Positions 1 through 7,887 of a DNA stretch of 40,678 nucleotides are shown in pieces; the first letter of the stretch is position 1, and the number at the start of each line of letters is the position of its first letter. A model generated the notes under the pieces. It searched no databases and was not told the origin of the DNA. It saw only the letters and a program-made list of their open reading frames with translations. The position numbers were made by a program, and so were the translations under genes. The stretch spans positions 1 to 40,678 of the forward strand of contig CAZKVD010000006.1 of the NCBI GenBank assembly GCA_964556145.1, written 5' to 3'. This DNA comes from F1-20-MAGs119 sp964556145 (GTDB lineage: Bacteria; Actinomycetota; Acidimicrobiia; Acidimicrobiales; Ilumatobacteraceae).

Positions 1-1
1 C

Positions 2-79
2 AAGTACCACTCGAAGTACCACACGGGGTACTACGGCAAGAAGCGCAAGAGCTTCCTGGGCGAGATCTTCGACTTCTAG
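2..79 (+). CDS. C-terminal end of a small protein, possibly zf-TFIIB zinc-ribbon family (partial)
   Basis: Only the last 25 codons and the TAG stop lie in the window. They encode a His/Tyr/Lys-rich stretch followed by the ending KSFLGEIFDF. I recall similar basic linkers ending in SFLG(D/E)(L/I)FDF in small actinobacterial proteins with an N-terminal TFIIB-type zinc ribbon, but the zinc-binding part would lie upstream and cannot be checked. The family name is therefore a guess from the tail. It converges on the NTF2-fold gene with a 16-base gap. Confidence 0.5.
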   Translation, partial: KYHSKYHTGYYGKKRKSFLGEIFDF

Positions 80-95
80 ACGCCCGCTCGCTCAC

Positions 96-902
96 TCATT
101 CCTTCGGGCGGAGCTTGCGCGCGAGGACGACGTCGAAGTAGTCGGAGTCGAGGGTGAACTTTCCGTCGCGGACGTTGTGCAATGTCCAGCCCGGGAACGA
201 GCCGCCGGGGACGTTGCAGTTCCACTGCGACCAACCGACGGTTTCGTCGCCGGCGCAGTCGACGAGGTCGAAAGTGACGCCACCCTCGGGCATTTCGACG
301 TCCATGCGCTTCATGTAGTTGCGAATTGCCTCGATGCCCTCGAAGCGTCCGTACACCTGGTCGGTGAAGACAGCATCATCGGTGAAGAGTTCCGCAAGTT
401 GTCCATACTGGCGTGTGTCCTGCATTTTCCAGAAGGTGCGGATGAGGTCGTGTCCTGTCCCCTGCTGAGTCGTGCCCTTCGGCAGGGTGGCAGGCGTTGC
501 CATGTCGGGCACGCGGTCGCGCGACAACTTTCCGTATGCGTACGAGTCGACGTAGTCGGCGACGAAGCACACCTTCAGGCCGTCACCGTCATTGCGGAGT
601 CGGTAGATGCTCTGCCCTGGAATGCCGACTTCGCCGTCGGAACCGCGGGCATACATCGTCCACTTGGCCCAGGCAACGGTGGTGCCTGCTGAGATGTCCC
701 ACGCGTCGAAACGTGCGCCGGCTGCAGGGACGAGTTCTTCCATGTGGCCCATGAAGGTGCGGATCTGCTCTTTGCCACGCTGGGGGCCCATGAAGGGGTC
801 GTAATAGGTGGCATCGTCGGTGAAGAGTTCGACCAATCGGGTGTAACGCTGATCGTCTTCGACTGCCCCGAACTTGGCGATGATGTCGGCTGCTTCTGCC
901 AT
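96..902 (-). CDS. Tandem SnoaL/NTF2-fold protein
   Basis: 268 aa made of two consecutive NTF2-like (SnoaL-type) domains. Domain 1 spans about residues 1-120 and domain 2 about 145-260. Each begins with the same architecture: helix, LVELFTDDATYYDP or LAELFTDDAVFTD, then a (F/K)G.E.IR.(F/Y)M segment. This fold forms small-molecule pockets (ketosteroid isomerases, polyketide cyclases, dehydratases) or binding proteins. No catalytic residue can be assigned from sequence alone. The ATG at 902 is supported by AAGGGGGAA upstream. It is transcribed divergently from the P450 across 50-60 bp, so a role in the same catabolic pathway is likely but inferred. Confidence 0.85.
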   Translation of the reverse strand: MAEAADIIAKFGAVEDDQRYTRLVELFTDDATYYDPFMGPQRGKEQIRTFMGHMEELVPAAGARFDAWDISAGTTVAWAKWTMYARGSDGEVGIPGQSIYRLRNDGDGLKVCFVADYVDSYAYGKLSRDRVPDMATPATLPKGTTQQGTGHDLIRTFWKMQDTRQYGQLAELFTDDAVFTDQVYGRFEGIEAIRNYMKRMDVEMPEGGVTFDLVDCAGDETVGWSQWNCNVPGGSFPGWTLHNVRDGKFTLDSDYFDVVLARKLRPKE

Positions 903-904
903 GA

Positions 905-952
905 ATTCCCCCTTGACTCGTCACATAAGGTAGAGGCATCACAAGGGGGAAT
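905..952. promoter_or_regulatory. Divergent intergenic region: 11-bp perfect inverted repeat containing both ribosome-binding sites
   Basis: ATTCCCCCTTG (905-915) and CAAGGGGGAAT (942-952) are perfect inverted copies. On each outgoing strand the repeat arm supplies an AAGGGGGA Shine-Dalgarno sequence, for the NTF2-fold gene leftward and the P450 gene rightward. The 26-bp centre must hold both promoters or a shared operator; I see no convincing -35/-10 pair in it. Confidence 0.6.
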
Positions 953-958
953 GTGAAC

Positions 959-2221
959 GTGAGCACCAACAACGTCGAGGTCAACTTTTTCGACCCGGAA
1001 ACGAACAACTGCCCGTACCACGCCTACAAAACCCTGCGCGACGAGGCACCCGTGTGGCTCGACCCGCGGACTGGGATGTACGTGATCACCCGCTACGACG
1101 ACGTGCGCGCCGTGGTGATGGACACCGAACGGTTCGTGAACCAACGCCAAGCATCGCGCGTGGCGACACCCGAGATGATCGAGCGTCAGAAGAAGATTCT
1201 CGCGCTCTACAAGGAGAAGGGTTGGGTGCCGGCACCCACGTTGGCCGGACGCGACGACCCGAACCACAAAGAGATGCGCGGGTTGTTCGACCATGCGTTT
1301 CGTCCCAGTCGCATCAAGCAGCTCGACCCGATCGTCGAAGGCGTCACCACCGAGCTGTTTGCAAAGTTCGTTGATGATGGACACTGCGATTGGGTGCGTG
1401 CGTTTGCAGTACCACTGCCGCTGATTGTCATCGGCGTTCAGATGGGTGCGAACCAAGAGGACATCTGGCAGATCAAGGCATGGACCGATGCCTGGGTGCA
1501 ACGTCTCGGCATGATGCAGACCGAGGAAGAAGCACTGTGGTCGACCGAAATGGAGATCGAGGCACAGCACTACTTCCAGCCGATCTTCGAGCGTCTGCGC
1601 AAGGAACCCAACGACACGCTGCTGTCGGACCTGGTGAACACCGTGATTCCCGAATGGGGTCGCACGTTGACCGACGAAGAGCTGCACGCCGAGATGATGG
1701 CCGACACGTTCGTCGGTGGGTCCGAGACAAGCACCAACGCGTTGTCGGGCGGCATCATGCTGCTGTCACAGCACAAAGACCAGTGGGCCAAGCTGAAGAG
1801 TGACCCCGACAAGTACGTGCCGCAGCTGGTCGAAGAGGCGGTGCGGTTGGAAGGTCCCGTGCAGGGGTTGTTCCGCACCGCTGCAGTCGACGTTGACATG
1901 CACGGGGTGACGATTCCTGCCGGCGCAATCGTGAACATTCGCTATGCAGCGGCGAATCGCGACGAACGGCATTTCGAGAACCCCGATGCGCTCGACCTCG
2001 ATCGACCGAACTCGCGGTCACAAATCGGCTTCGGAGCCGGCGTGCACTTCTGTCTGGGTGCACCGCTTGCCCGTCGTGAGTTGGCGATCGGTTTCCGTGC
2101 GTTCGTCGACCACATCGACGACTTCGAACTGGTCGACCCGAACATGTCGTTCGAGTACCAGAAGAACTTCGCCCTGCGGGCATTGACCACGTTGCCGATC
2201 AACTTCACGAAGAAGAAGTAG
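959..2221 (+). CDS. Cytochrome P450
   Basis: Soluble bacterial P450 of about 420 aa, a heme-thiolate monooxygenase that needs separate ferredoxin/reductase partners, none of which are visible nearby. All diagnostic motifs are present: I-helix VGGSETSTNA near residue 252 (the acidic-alcohol ET pair used for O2 activation), K-helix EAVR (ExxR) near 293, and the heme-binding loop FGAGVHFCLG with the cysteine ligand near 365. Two in-frame GTG codons occur at 953 and 959. The AAGGGGGA site at 943-950 sits 8 nt before 959 but only 2 nt before 953, so 959 is preferred. It is followed after 4 bases by the TIM-barrel gene, suggesting co-transcription. The substrate is unknown; steroid, terpenoid or aromatic compounds would fit the neighbours. 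Confidence 0.95.
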   Translation: MSTNNVEVNFFDPETNNCPYHAYKTLRDEAPVWLDPRTGMYVITRYDDVRAVVMDTERFVNQRQASRVATPEMIERQKKILALYKEKGWVPAPTLAGRDDPNHKEMRGLFDHAFRPSRIKQLDPIVEGVTTELFAKFVDDGHCDWVRAFAVPLPLIVIGVQMGANQEDIWQIKAWTDAWVQRLGMMQTEEEALWSTEMEIEAQHYFQPIFERLRKEPNDTLLSDLVNTVIPEWGRTLTDEELHAEMMADTFVGGSETSTNALSGGIMLLSQHKDQWAKLKSDPDKYVPQLVEEAVRLEGPVQGLFRTAAVDVDMHGVTIPAGAIVNIRYAAANRDERHFENPDALDLDRPNSRSQIGFGAGVHFCLGAPLARRELAIGFRAFVDHIDDFELVDPNMSFEYQKNFALRALTTLPINFTKKK

Positions 2222-2225
2222 TTCA

Positions 2226-2996
2226 GTGCCACGCCTGTTGTCGCTAGCTGCGGGCGTGCATCCCACGCTTCCTCCCGAGCGAATGGTCGAGGTTGCGGCC
2301 GCGGCGGGCTGGCCGGCGTGCGGCATTTGGTTCGACGGGGCCACGTGGACCGATGCGACGACGCGTGCGGTGCGCAAGCGACTTGATGACACGGGAATCG
2401 TTGCTCTCGACATCGAGCCGATCATTCCCGCCGACGGTGCCGACGATCATGCCGAACGGTTGGTCGCTGCTGCCGCCGAGATTGGTGCGCGCAACATTCT
2501 CTTCACCAGTCGCGTGAAGGACCAGGCGTTCAACACCAAGCGTTACGGTGAGTGCTGTGACATGGCAGCACCACACGGGATACGCGTGGTGTGCGAGTTC
2601 CTGCCGATCTTCCCGTTGAACTCACTTGCGATGGCCGCACAGATCGTGGCCGATGCGGCACGGCCGAACGGTGGGGTGCTGATCGACAACCTGCACTTTT
2701 CACGGTCTGGCGCGACGTTCGAACAGCTGTCGAAGTTGGACCGGTCGCTGTTTCCGTACATCCAGATTGCCGACGCACCGGCCGCGGTGCCGACGACGTT
2801 CGAAGGACTGCTCGACGATGCGGTGAATGGCCGCCTGTGCCCGGGCGAGGGTGGACTACCGATCGCCGACATGTGCGCGGCAATTCCAGACGTGCCGATT
2901 TCGTTCGAAGTGAGGTCAAAGGCTCTGCGCGAGGGTTTCACCGATGACGTCGAGCGCGCACGTCATCTTTTGAAATTCTGCACTTCGCTCGCTTGA
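2226..2996 (+). CDS. Sugar phosphate isomerase/epimerase-like TIM-barrel protein
   Basis: 256 aa, resembling the xylose isomerase-like/AP endonuclease 2 TIM-barrel superfamily. The pattern fits: an N-terminal AAGVHPTLPPERMVEVAAAAGWPACGIWFDG strand-helix unit split over the start, then FLPIFPLNSL, a metal-site-like VLIDNLHFSRSG segment near residues 155-166, PYIQIADAP near 177, and a C-terminal SFEVRSK strand. Such enzymes use a divalent metal held by Glu/Asp/His at the barrel mouth. Members also serve as dehydratases or epimerases in aromatic and cyclitol breakdown. The GTG start lies 4 bases after the P450 stop, so translation is probably coupled. It converges with the LLM oxidoreductase, leaving a 10-bp gap. 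Confidence 0.8.
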   Translation: MPRLLSLAAGVHPTLPPERMVEVAAAAGWPACGIWFDGATWTDATTRAVRKRLDDTGIVALDIEPIIPADGADDHAERLVAAAAEIGARNILFTSRVKDQAFNTKRYGECCDMAAPHGIRVVCEFLPIFPLNSLAMAAQIVADAARPNGGVLIDNLHFSRSGATFEQLSKLDRSLFPYIQIADAPAAVPTTFEGLLDDAVNGRLCPGEGGLPIADMCAAIPDVPISFEVRSKALREGFTDDVERARHLLKFCTSLA

Positions 2997-3006
2997 TTCT
3001 TCTCAC

Positions 3007-3879
3007 CTAGTTCATGCGTTTGTAGACGGCGTCCTTGGTCGCTGCCCATTCGTCGAGCAACGGCAGGATGACCTCGGGGCCTTCGGGGGGCAAGGTGAGA
3101 ATGGCGCGGGTGATGCCTTCTTCGAAGAGGTTGCACAGTCCGTCGACCGTTGTGTTCGCGCCAAAGACACTGACGTCGAGCATGCGCCAATCGCGGCCGA
3201 CTTTGTCGCAGGCTTCTTCGAGCATCTTCAATCTGCCGGCAAGTGATGGCCGCGCCGAGATCGGCATCCAGCCATCGGCCCACTTGGCGACCTCGCCGAG
3301 AAGCCTTGGTCCGGTGCCGCCACCGAGATGAATCTTCGGCCCACCTGGTTGGGCCGGTTTCGGCCACTGCCATGTCGGGGGAACCTTGACGATGTTGCCG
3401 TTGTATTCGGCCACGTCGTTACGCCACATGACGCGCATCGCCTCGGCCACTTCGCGCGTCTTGTCCCAGCGTTCGCGGAACACCGCACCGTGACTTTCGA
3501 GCTCGTCTTGATTCCAGCCGATTCCCATTCCCACTTCGACTCGGCCGTTGCTGAGGAAGTCGAGCGACGAGATCTGCTTCGAGGTCCAGATTGCATCGCG
3601 TTGTGCGGGCAGCATGACGCCGGTGCCGAGCCGCAGGTTGGTCGTGACCGCAGCAGCCATCGACAACGCAACGAACGCGTCGAGCATGTGTGAGTACTCC
3701 TTTGGGAGCGGCTCACCGGTCAGACTTCCCGGCCATGGCGACTTTCGACTGGTCGGGATGTTGCTGTGTTCGGGAACCCAGAAACTTTCGAAGCCACGTG
3801 CCTCGATCTCACGAGCGAGATCGTCGGGTCGCATCGTGTAGTCGACCGAATAGATGGTGATGCCGATGCGTGCGCGCAT
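3007..3879 (-). CDS. LLM class F420-dependent oxidoreductase
   Basis: 290 aa, the usual length of the actinobacterial luciferase-like monooxygenase subfamily that uses coenzyme F420. Visible signatures are the N-terminal (beta/alpha)8 opening RIGITIYSVDYTMRP, GFESFWVPEHSNIP near residue 30, the LRLGTGVMLPAQRD strand-loop near 82-95, KQISSLDFLSNGRVEVGMGIGW near 100-122, and GGPKIHLGGG near 180. These proteins oxidise alcohols, aldehydes or ketones, or reduce double bonds. Only 2 bases separate it from the upstream acyl-CoA ligase stop, so the two form a tight operon. The cofactor is inferred from the subfamily, not shown by a single residue. Confidence 0.9.
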   Translation of the reverse strand: MRARIGITIYSVDYTMRPDDLAREIEARGFESFWVPEHSNIPTSRKSPWPGSLTGEPLPKEYSHMLDAFVALSMAAAVTTNLRLGTGVMLPAQRDAIWTSKQISSLDFLSNGRVEVGMGIGWNQDELESHGAVFRERWDKTREVAEAMRVMWRNDVAEYNGNIVKVPPTWQWPKPAQPGGPKIHLGGGTGPRLLGEVAKWADGWMPISARPSLAGRLKMLEEACDKVGRDWRMLDVSVFGANTTVDGLCNLFEEGITRAILTLPPEGPEVILPLLDEWAATKDAVYKRMN

Positions 3880-3881
3880 GA

Positions 3882-5378
3882 TCAGCGAATCGGCTTGGCA
3901 GTCTTGGGGAAATCGGCGAATTGAATCTTCAGTTCGCGCTTCAGGATCTTGCCCGACATGTTGCGCGGCAACGGCGTGTCACTCACGTGGAAGTACCGAG
4001 GCAACTTGAAGTCGGCGAGGTTGTCCCGACACACCTGCAGGACGTCGCTCGCTTCGACCTTTGCACCATTGGTGAACACGATCACGAGTGGCGTTTCGCC
4101 CCAACGATCGTCGGGAACACCGACGACGGCAACTTCGACAACGCCGGGGACGTTGGCGATGAGGCGCTCGAGCTCGGCCGGGTACACGTTGAGCCCACCC
4201 GAGATGAGCATGTCCTTCTTGCGGTCGACGACGTAGAGATATCCCTCGTCGTCGACGTAGCCAAGGTCACCGGTGTGCAACCATCCGCCACGCAATGCAG
4301 CGGCGGTGGCCTCGGGGTTGTTCCAGTAACCCTTCATCACTTGAGGGCCCTTGAGGAGAATCTCCCCCACCTCGCCGACGGGTACTTCGTTGTCGTCGTC
4401 ATCGGCAATCTTCAGCGAACCGTGGTTGATGGGAATGCCCGCCGAGCCGACCTTGCGCAGCGCATCGTGTGACGGCAGAACGGTTCCTGCCGCCGACGAC
4501 TCGGTGAGACTGAACATCTGCAGCATCGGCACGCCGCGCGCCTGCACTGCTTTCAACAGCGAGGGCGGCACAACGGCACCGCCGGAACACGCCTTCTTCC
4601 ACGATGACAGATCGGCTGTCTTCCAGCGCGGGTGGTCGACGAGCATCTGAAAGATGGTCGGCACGCCCATGAAACTTGTCGCCCGTTCCTTTTCGAAGTT
4701 GTCGAAGATGCGATCGATGTTGACTTCGTTGTCGAGCAGCAGACTGCCCCCCGACCAGTAGGTATAGAGCCACAGGGCAAGGCCGCCCGTGAAGGCGAGG
4801 GGGAAGGGAAGCTGCAACTTGTCACCGGGCCACAGGTTGAGCGCCTGCGCCCACGCCTGCGAACCGGCGTTGAAGGAACCGTGGGTCAACACCGCACCCT
4901 TCGGGTCTCCCGTTGTTCCGCTGGTGTAGCAAATGAAAGCAGCGTCGTCGGGCATGGTGTCGGACGTGACAATGGTCGACCCGTCGGCGTACAGCGGCGC
5001 GAGGTCCTCGACGCGAATGACCTCGCAGCCCTCGACCGTCTTTGTCGACTCGAGGAGACCCTCGTTGGTGAAGAGCAGCTTCGCCCCGGCGTTTGCGACG
5101 ACAAACTTCACTTCGGCGGGCGTGAAGCGGGTGTTGATCGGAACGATGAGGGCACCGAGTTTCCACGCCGCCACCGTGAGTTCAATCCACTCCATGCAAT
5201 TGGTGAGAAGCAGGCCGACACGATCGCCCTTTGCGATGCCTTTGCCCGCAAGTCCCGCGGCGAGATCGCTGGTGCGTGATTCGAGGTCCCGCCATGTGGT
5301 TTCGACGCCGGCGTACTTGATTGCGAGTTCGTCGGGCTGCCAACGCGCCCAGAATTCGCCAATACGAGCAAGATTCAT
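3882..5378 (-). CDS. AMP-dependent acyl-CoA synthetase (FadD-like)
   Basis: 498 aa member of the ANL adenylating superfamily, which activates a carboxylic acid to acyl-AMP and then to the CoA thioester. The P-loop YTSGTTGDPKG lies near residues 151-161. The core motif GGWLHTGDLGYVDDEG is near 362-377, followed by hinge DRKKDMLISGG and VYPAELE, and the catalytic Lys motif GKILKREL near 480. Length suits medium/long-chain or aromatic acid ligases. An AGGGGGAA ribosome-binding site precedes the ATG, the same unusual G-run seen at the P450 and NTF2-fold genes. With the LLM enzyme and P450 it suggests a degradative pathway through CoA esters. Confidence 0.93.
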   Translation of the reverse strand: MNLARIGEFWARWQPDELAIKYAGVETTWRDLESRTSDLAAGLAGKGIAKGDRVGLLLTNCMEWIELTVAAWKLGALIVPINTRFTPAEVKFVVANAGAKLLFTNEGLLESTKTVEGCEVIRVEDLAPLYADGSTIVTSDTMPDDAAFICYTSGTTGDPKGAVLTHGSFNAGSQAWAQALNLWPGDKLQLPFPLAFTGGLALWLYTYWSGGSLLLDNEVNIDRIFDNFEKERATSFMGVPTIFQMLVDHPRWKTADLSSWKKACSGGAVVPPSLLKAVQARGVPMLQMFSLTESSAAGTVLPSHDALRKVGSAGIPINHGSLKIADDDDNEVPVGEVGEILLKGPQVMKGYWNNPEATAAALRGGWLHTGDLGYVDDEGYLYVVDRKKDMLISGGLNVYPAELERLIANVPGVVEVAVVGVPDDRWGETPLVIVFTNGAKVEASDVLQVCRDNLADFKLPRYFHVSDTPLPRNMSGKILKRELKIQFADFPKTAKPIR

Positions 5379-5398
5379 CTTGTTCCCCCTGATCCCAA

Positions 5399-5404
5399 AA
5401 ACTA
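5399..5404 (-). promoter_or_regulatory. Putative -10 element for the acyl-CoA ligase/LLM operon
   Basis: On the minus strand TAGTTT precedes the AGGGGGAA ribosome-binding site and would place transcription start about 14 nt before the ATG. Three tandem TCGG units at about 5406-5416 lie just upstream of it and could form part of an operator. No clear -35 is seen. Confidence 0.4.
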
Positions 5405-5424
5405 GTCGGTCGGTCGTGGCGTTC

Positions 5425-5430
5425 TAACGT
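5425..5430 (+). promoter_or_regulatory. -10 element TAACGT, leaderless start of the DUF885 gene
   Basis: TAACGT ends 6 nt before the ATG at 5437 and there is no Shine-Dalgarno sequence, so the mRNA probably starts at the A of the ATG. Confidence 0.6.
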
Positions 5431-5436
5431 GGCGGA

Positions 5437-7116
5437 ATGGCGAAGCGCAATACCCCCATTTACTCGCTGTCCGACCGATTCATCGACGACATGGCGGCAC
5501 TCGACCCGTTGTCGGCGACTTATCTCGGAGTCGCGGGCTACGACCATCTGATGACCGACTTCTCCCCTGCCGGTCATGACGCACGCGCGGAACATGCGGC
5601 AACCGCCCTTGCTGCGCTGAATGCACTCGAGCCGACCGACGACGCCGACCGGTTGGCGGCGGGCGTCTTGCGCAACGACCTCGAACTCAGCGTTGCCGAA
5701 CACGCTGCGGGTGAACATCTTCGCTCGATTCGCGTCATCGCGGGCGACCTCGACGGTGCGCGGGGCATCTTCGATCTCATGCCCACCGACACCGAGGGCG
5801 ACTGGGAAAACATTGCGTCACGCATGGAGGCCTTCCCAATGGCGCTCGAAGGGATGCGCGCATCCTGGCGCGAGGGTCTGGTTCGTGGCGTGGCTGCACC
5901 CGTTCGACAGGCGTTGGCAGTGGCCGACCAGGCCGCAGCATGGGCAGGCTCGAGCGACGACGGCTTCTTCGTTCAGTTCGCAGCGACTGCACAGGTTTCC
6001 GATTCATTGTTGACGCGGCTGCGACGTGCCGCGCTCGACTGCGGCGCCGCACTCGACCGAACGTCAGCATTCCTGCGCGGCGAGTATGCACGCCACGCCG
6101 ACCCGAACGACGGTGTCGGAGAGGAACGTCATGCGTTCGCCCGTCGTCGTTACCTGGGAATGAATGTCGATGCGAAGGATGCCTACGACTGGGGTTGGGA
6201 TGAGGTTGCCCGCCTCGATGCCGAGATTCGGCGAGTCGGCGAAGAAATCCTTCCCGGCGCAACACCGGCCGAAGTGCGCCATCTTCTCGACACCGACCCT
6301 GCTCGCGCCGTGCACGGCGAGGACAACCTGCGCAACTGGCTGCAGGAAATGATGGACGAGGCAATGTCGTTCCTCATCGACAACAAACACTTCGACATTC
6401 CGCCGGTGATGCGACGTTGCGAAGCAATGATCTCGCCCCCCGGTGGAGCAGCCGCGATGTACTACACGGGACCCAGCGAAGACCTCTCGCGCCCCGGTCG
6501 CACCTGGTATCCCTTGAACGGCCGCGCATCGGTGCCGCGTTGGGGTGAGCCGACAACCGCCTACCACGAGGGCGTGCCGGGACATCACTTGCAAGTCGGA
6601 ATGGCGGTGGTCAATGCCGAGACACTCTCGCGCTACCAGCGCAATACGTTCGTGTCGGGACATGGCGAAGGTTGGGCGTTGTACGCCGAGCGTTTGATGG
6701 ACGAGTTCGGTTTCTTTACCAACCCCGACTACCGCCTCGGTTATCTGTACGGCCAGGCAATGCGTGCGGCACGCGTCGTCATCGACATCGGCCTGCACTG
6801 TGGCTTCAACATTCCGTCATCGTGGTCCTGGCATCCAGGGGAGGCATGGACCCCGGAATTGGCGCTCGAGTTCCTCACCGAGCGGTCGTCGAGCGACGAC
6901 GAATTCAACCGCTCCGAGATCGATCGCTACCTGGGCTGGCCGGGTCAGGCAATTTCCTACAAGTTGGGCGAACGTGTCTGGCTCGATCTGCGTGACGATG
7001 CCAAACGGCGCTTGGGTTCGAAATTCAACCTCAGCGACTGGCACGACTACGGCCTGAAGCTCGGCAATCTGGGTCTCGATCTGCTGAAAACAGAAATGGC
7101 GCGTTACGCGGCGTAG
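5437..7116 (+). CDS. DUF885 family protein, putative zinc metallopeptidase
   Basis: 559 aa, typical for DUF885 proteins. The hallmark AYHEGVPGHHLQVG lies at residues 375-388 (HE at 377-378, HH at 383-384), followed by SGHGEGWALYAERLMDE near 407-423, which supplies a downstream Glu. The HExxPGHH pattern resembles thermolysin-like zinc sites with an extra residue, and characterised relatives are reported as peptidases; the substrate is not known here. No signal peptide is seen, so it is probably cytoplasmic. The TAG stop abuts the stop of the L,D-transpeptidase with no intervening base. The start is set by a -10 element 6 nt upstream. Confidence 0.9.
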   Translation: MAKRNTPIYSLSDRFIDDMAALDPLSATYLGVAGYDHLMTDFSPAGHDARAEHAATALAALNALEPTDDADRLAAGVLRNDLELSVAEHAAGEHLRSIRVIAGDLDGARGIFDLMPTDTEGDWENIASRMEAFPMALEGMRASWREGLVRGVAAPVRQALAVADQAAAWAGSSDDGFFVQFAATAQVSDSLLTRLRRAALDCGAALDRTSAFLRGEYARHADPNDGVGEERHAFARRRYLGMNVDAKDAYDWGWDEVARLDAEIRRVGEEILPGATPAEVRHLLDTDPARAVHGEDNLRNWLQEMMDEAMSFLIDNKHFDIPPVMRRCEAMISPPGGAAAMYYTGPSEDLSRPGRTWYPLNGRASVPRWGEPTTAYHEGVPGHHLQVGMAVVNAETLSRYQRNTFVSGHGEGWALYAERLMDEFGFFTNPDYRLGYLYGQAMRAARVVIDIGLHCGFNIPSSWSWHPGEAWTPELALEFLTERSSSDDEFNRSEIDRYLGWPGQAISYKLGERVWLDLRDDAKRRLGSKFNLSDWHDYGLKLGNLGLDLLKTEMARYAA

Positions 7117-7830
7117 TTACGCCAGCACCAAAACGCGGGTACCGACCTCGACGAAGTTGTAAAGGAACTCGGCGTCAACGTCGAGCATGCGTACGCAACC
7201 GCCACTTTGGAAGGTACCGAGCTGCTCGACGGTCTGCATCGGACCGACCGGGCTGCAGTGACCACCCTCCCATGCACATGTGGGAATCGAGTGAAACGAA
7301 ATCGTGTTCTTCCCGTTCGGGCTGATCGCAAATCGCACCGACCACTTCATCTTGATCTCGGGAAAGAAGATGCTCTGTGAAAATTCGCTCTTCGACATGA
7401 CGCGGTACTTACCGGCCTTCGGCACGCCGTCACGGCCCGACACCGGGACCGACTTCACAACTTCTTCGTTTTCGTTCACGATCCATACCCAGTTCAGACT
7501 GTTCTGGAACACGATGCGCTTGCCCTTGCCGGACTTTTCGGGAAGCGGACGCGGATTGGCATGGTTCCACACCACGGTCGTCGTGGTCGTCTCGGCGGGA
7601 AGCGTCGTGGTGGTCTGGGGTGCGAGCGTGGTTGTCGTCTCCGGAGGCAGAGTCGTCGGGGGCTCGGTCACGGGAACCGTGGTGGCCGCCATCGTTGATG
7701 TCTGCATCGACGCGTCGACGTCATTGCCCGACTCTCCAACGACCAGCACGACTCCGCCAATGAGCATCGCGAGCGCAGCAACGGGTGTCAGCCACAGCTT
7801 GGCGTTTCGGCGCATCTCTCGGGGGGTCAC
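7117..7830 (-). CDS. L,D-transpeptidase (YkuD domain), membrane-anchored
   Basis: 237 aa. A short basic N-terminus leads into one membrane helix at about residues 14-32. A Thr/Pro-rich spacer of about 50 residues containing repeated TTTT blocks follows, then a YkuD catalytic domain. The active-site motifs are visible: His180 in SFHSIP and Cys212 in SGGCVRM. These enzymes form 3-3 peptidoglycan crosslinks or attach proteins to the wall, outside the membrane. The GTG at 7830 is chosen because TAATTT lies 7 nt upstream without a ribosome-binding site; an ATG at 7815 is the alternative. Confidence 0.93.
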   Translation of the reverse strand: MTPREMRRNAKLWLTPVAALAMLIGGVVLVVGESGNDVDASMQTSTMAATTVPVTEPPTTLPPETTTTLAPQTTTTLPAETTTTTVVWNHANPRPLPEKSGKGKRIVFQNSLNWVWIVNENEEVVKSVPVSGRDGVPKAGKYRVMSKSEFSQSIFFPEIKMKWSVRFAISPNGKNTISFHSIPTCAWEGGHCSPVGPMQTVEQLGTFQSGGCVRMLDVDAEFLYNFVEVGTRVLVLA

Positions 7831-7837
7831 GGAGAAA

Positions 7838-7843
7838 AAATTA
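7838..7843 (-). promoter_or_regulatory. -10 element TAATTT, leaderless start of the L,D-transpeptidase
   Basis: On the minus strand TAATTT is followed by 7 nt and then the GTG at 7830. A direct repeat CCCCGTCGA (7855-7863 and 7872-7880 on the plus strand, 17-bp period) sits just upstream and could be a regulator site. Confidence 0.5.
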
Positions 7844-7887
7844 GTGCCGCGCTGCCCCGTCGATGCGGGATCCCCGTCGACTCCTGT

